NCBI GenBank assembly: GCA_023246995.1
Contig: JAHFHI010000078.1
Span: forward strand, 1 to 6,401
Length of the DNA stretch: 6,401 nucleotides
Reading direction: 5' to 3'
From: Candidatus Omnitrophota bacterium
GTDB lineage: Bacteria; Omnitrophota; Omnitrophia; Omnitrophales; Aquincolibacteriaceae
In this document: in pieces, positions 5,404-6,401 of the stretch
Layout: the number at the start of each line of letters is the position of its first letter
Numbering within the stretch: the first letter of the stretch is position 1
Notes under the pieces: generated by a model
What the model was told of the DNA's origin: nothing
Database searches by the model: none
What the model saw: only the letters and a program-made list of their open reading frames with translations
Made by a program: the position numbers and the translations under genes

Positions 5404-6401
5404 CGGCCGGTTCTCCCTCGGACTTACTGAATTCCTCGCGATGATGCTTCTCCCCGAGGATCCCCTGCGGGCGCAGAAGCATCATCAGGATCATCGCCAG
5501 ACCGAAAAGAAGCATACGGTAAATTTCAAAACCCCGTAAAAATTCCGGAAGCAGGCTCAAGACCACGGCGCCCAGCACCGCGCCCCAGATGTTGCCGATG
5601 CCGCCCAAGACCAGCATGGCCAGCACCATGACCGAAAGGATAAAATCAAAACTGTCCGGGGAAACCGTTCCCTGCTTGGCCGCGAAAATCGCGCCGGCGA
5701 GACCCGCCACAAAACCACCGATCGCGAAGGCCGAAAGTTTGGCGCGCATCAAATTGACGCCCATGGCAGAAGCCGCGAGCTCATCCTCGCGGATGGCGAC
5801 CCAGGCCCGCCCCAGATAGGAGTTCTCAAGACGTTTCATGAAAAAGATGACGACAAAGATCAAAACGAAGACAAGATAATAGTAGGGCGCTGACTCCACC
5901 CCGAAGTTATAGCTCCCGATTACGGGATGAGCGATTCCGAGAAGTCCATTGGGTCCGCCCGTAATTTCATCCAGGTTATTGAGCAAAATGCGGACAATCT
6001 CGCCCGCCCCAAGGGTCACGATGGCAAGATAATCGCCTCCGAGCCGCAGCGCGGGAAAGGCCAGGAGCATCCCAAAAATCCCGGCCGTCAGAGCGCTTAC
6101 CCAGATACCGCCCCAAAAGGGAACGTTCAGGTGAAGGTTCGCAAGGGCGTAGGCATAGGCGCCCACGGCATAGAGCGCGGCATAGCCCAAGTTTAGGATT
6201 CCAGCGAAACCCACAATGACGTTCAGGCCGAGCGCGAGCAGGATAAAAAGCCCGGTCGTAACCAGCACGTCTATGTGATAGGGGTTTGAATCAAGGAGCG
6301 GGTAAGCAAGGATCAAGACCGCCCCGAGCAGCATTCGCCGGGCCGGGGTCAGAATGACAGTAGGCTGTTGCGGTAAAGATTTTTTTTGGACTGAAGCGGC
6401 G
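5396..6401 (-). CDS. livM: Branched-chain amino acid ABC transporter permease LivM (5' end outside the window)
   Basis: This is an inner-membrane permease subunit that forms the translocation channel with LivH. The first ATG is at 6334 and would give 312 residues. However, the frame stays open to the window edge, adding 22 codons that include Lys-Lys and Arg-Arg before the first helix, and the ATG has no clear ribosome binding site. I therefore treat the gene as 5'-partial. Counting from that ATG, the hydrophobic helices run from about 2 to 287. Family motifs are GFAGILNLGYAALYAVGAY (42-60), LRLGGDYLAIVTLG (97-109), GGPNGL (126-131) and the cytoplasmic coupling loop IREDELAASAMGVN (181-194), which contacts the ATPases. 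VLGGIGNIWGAVLGA (242-256) and the C-terminal LRPQGILGE follow. livG starts within its last codons. The charged, Glu-rich tail (296-312) is not conserved in the family as I know it. Confidence 0.92.
   Translation of the reverse strand, partial: AASVQKKSLPQQPTVILTPARRMLLGAVLILAYPLLDSNPYHIDVLVTTGLFILLALGLNVIVGFAGILNLGYAALYAVGAYAYALANLHLNVPFWGGIWVSALTAGIFGMLLAFPALRLGGDYLAIVTLGAGEIVRILLNNLDEITGGPNGLLGIAHPVIGSYNFGVESAPYYYLVFVLIFVVIFFMKRLENSYLGRAWVAIREDELAASAMGVNLMRAKLSAFAIGGFVAGLAGAIFAAKQGTVSPDSFDFILSVMVLAMLVLGGIGNIWGAVLGAVVLSLLPEFLRGFEIYRMLLFGLAMILMMLLRPQGILGEKHHREEFSKSEGEPAGE

Overview
The window is from a diderm (Gram-negative-type) bacterium. Evidence for this is the ExbB-ExbD-TonB set, which only makes sense with an outer membrane. 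The DNA looks moderately GC-rich and is densely coded. The sequence alone does not let me name a phylum. All seven protein genes lie on the minus strand, so transcription runs from position 6401 towards position 1, and I see no convincing plus-strand gene, tRNA, rRNA or CRISPR array.

Layout in transcription order: (1) 6401-3888, the downstream part of a branched-chain amino acid ABC importer operon: livM (permease, running off the right edge), livG and livF (two ATPases). The genes are joined by two 8-nt overlaps with the same Shine-Dalgarno arrangement. livH and the binding protein, if present, lie outside the window. (2) 3887-3661, a 227-nt gap holding two related repeat units in inverted orientation, resembling a REP/MITE-type compound element. 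(3) 3660-1936, a 12-helix APC-superfamily transporter with a C-terminal universal-stress-protein-like domain. It would usually be annotated as an amino acid permease. However, its domain layout and the positions of its polar intramembrane residues fit a KimA/KUP-type potassium importer better. (4) 1935-1728, a 208-nt gap with a predicted promoter for the next operon, helically phased A-tracts upstream of it, and a perfect inverted repeat at the predicted transcription start. (5) 1727-10, exbB-exbD-tonB, a proton-motive-force energising complex for outer-membrane active transport.

The gene content is transport: two inner-membrane importers and an outer-membrane energiser, in what look like three transcription units. 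I find no evidence for a wholly new system. The points most worth a second look are the KimA/KUP-like site in the permease with its altered USP nucleotide motif, the structured exbB promoter, and the inverted repeat pair between livF and the permease.
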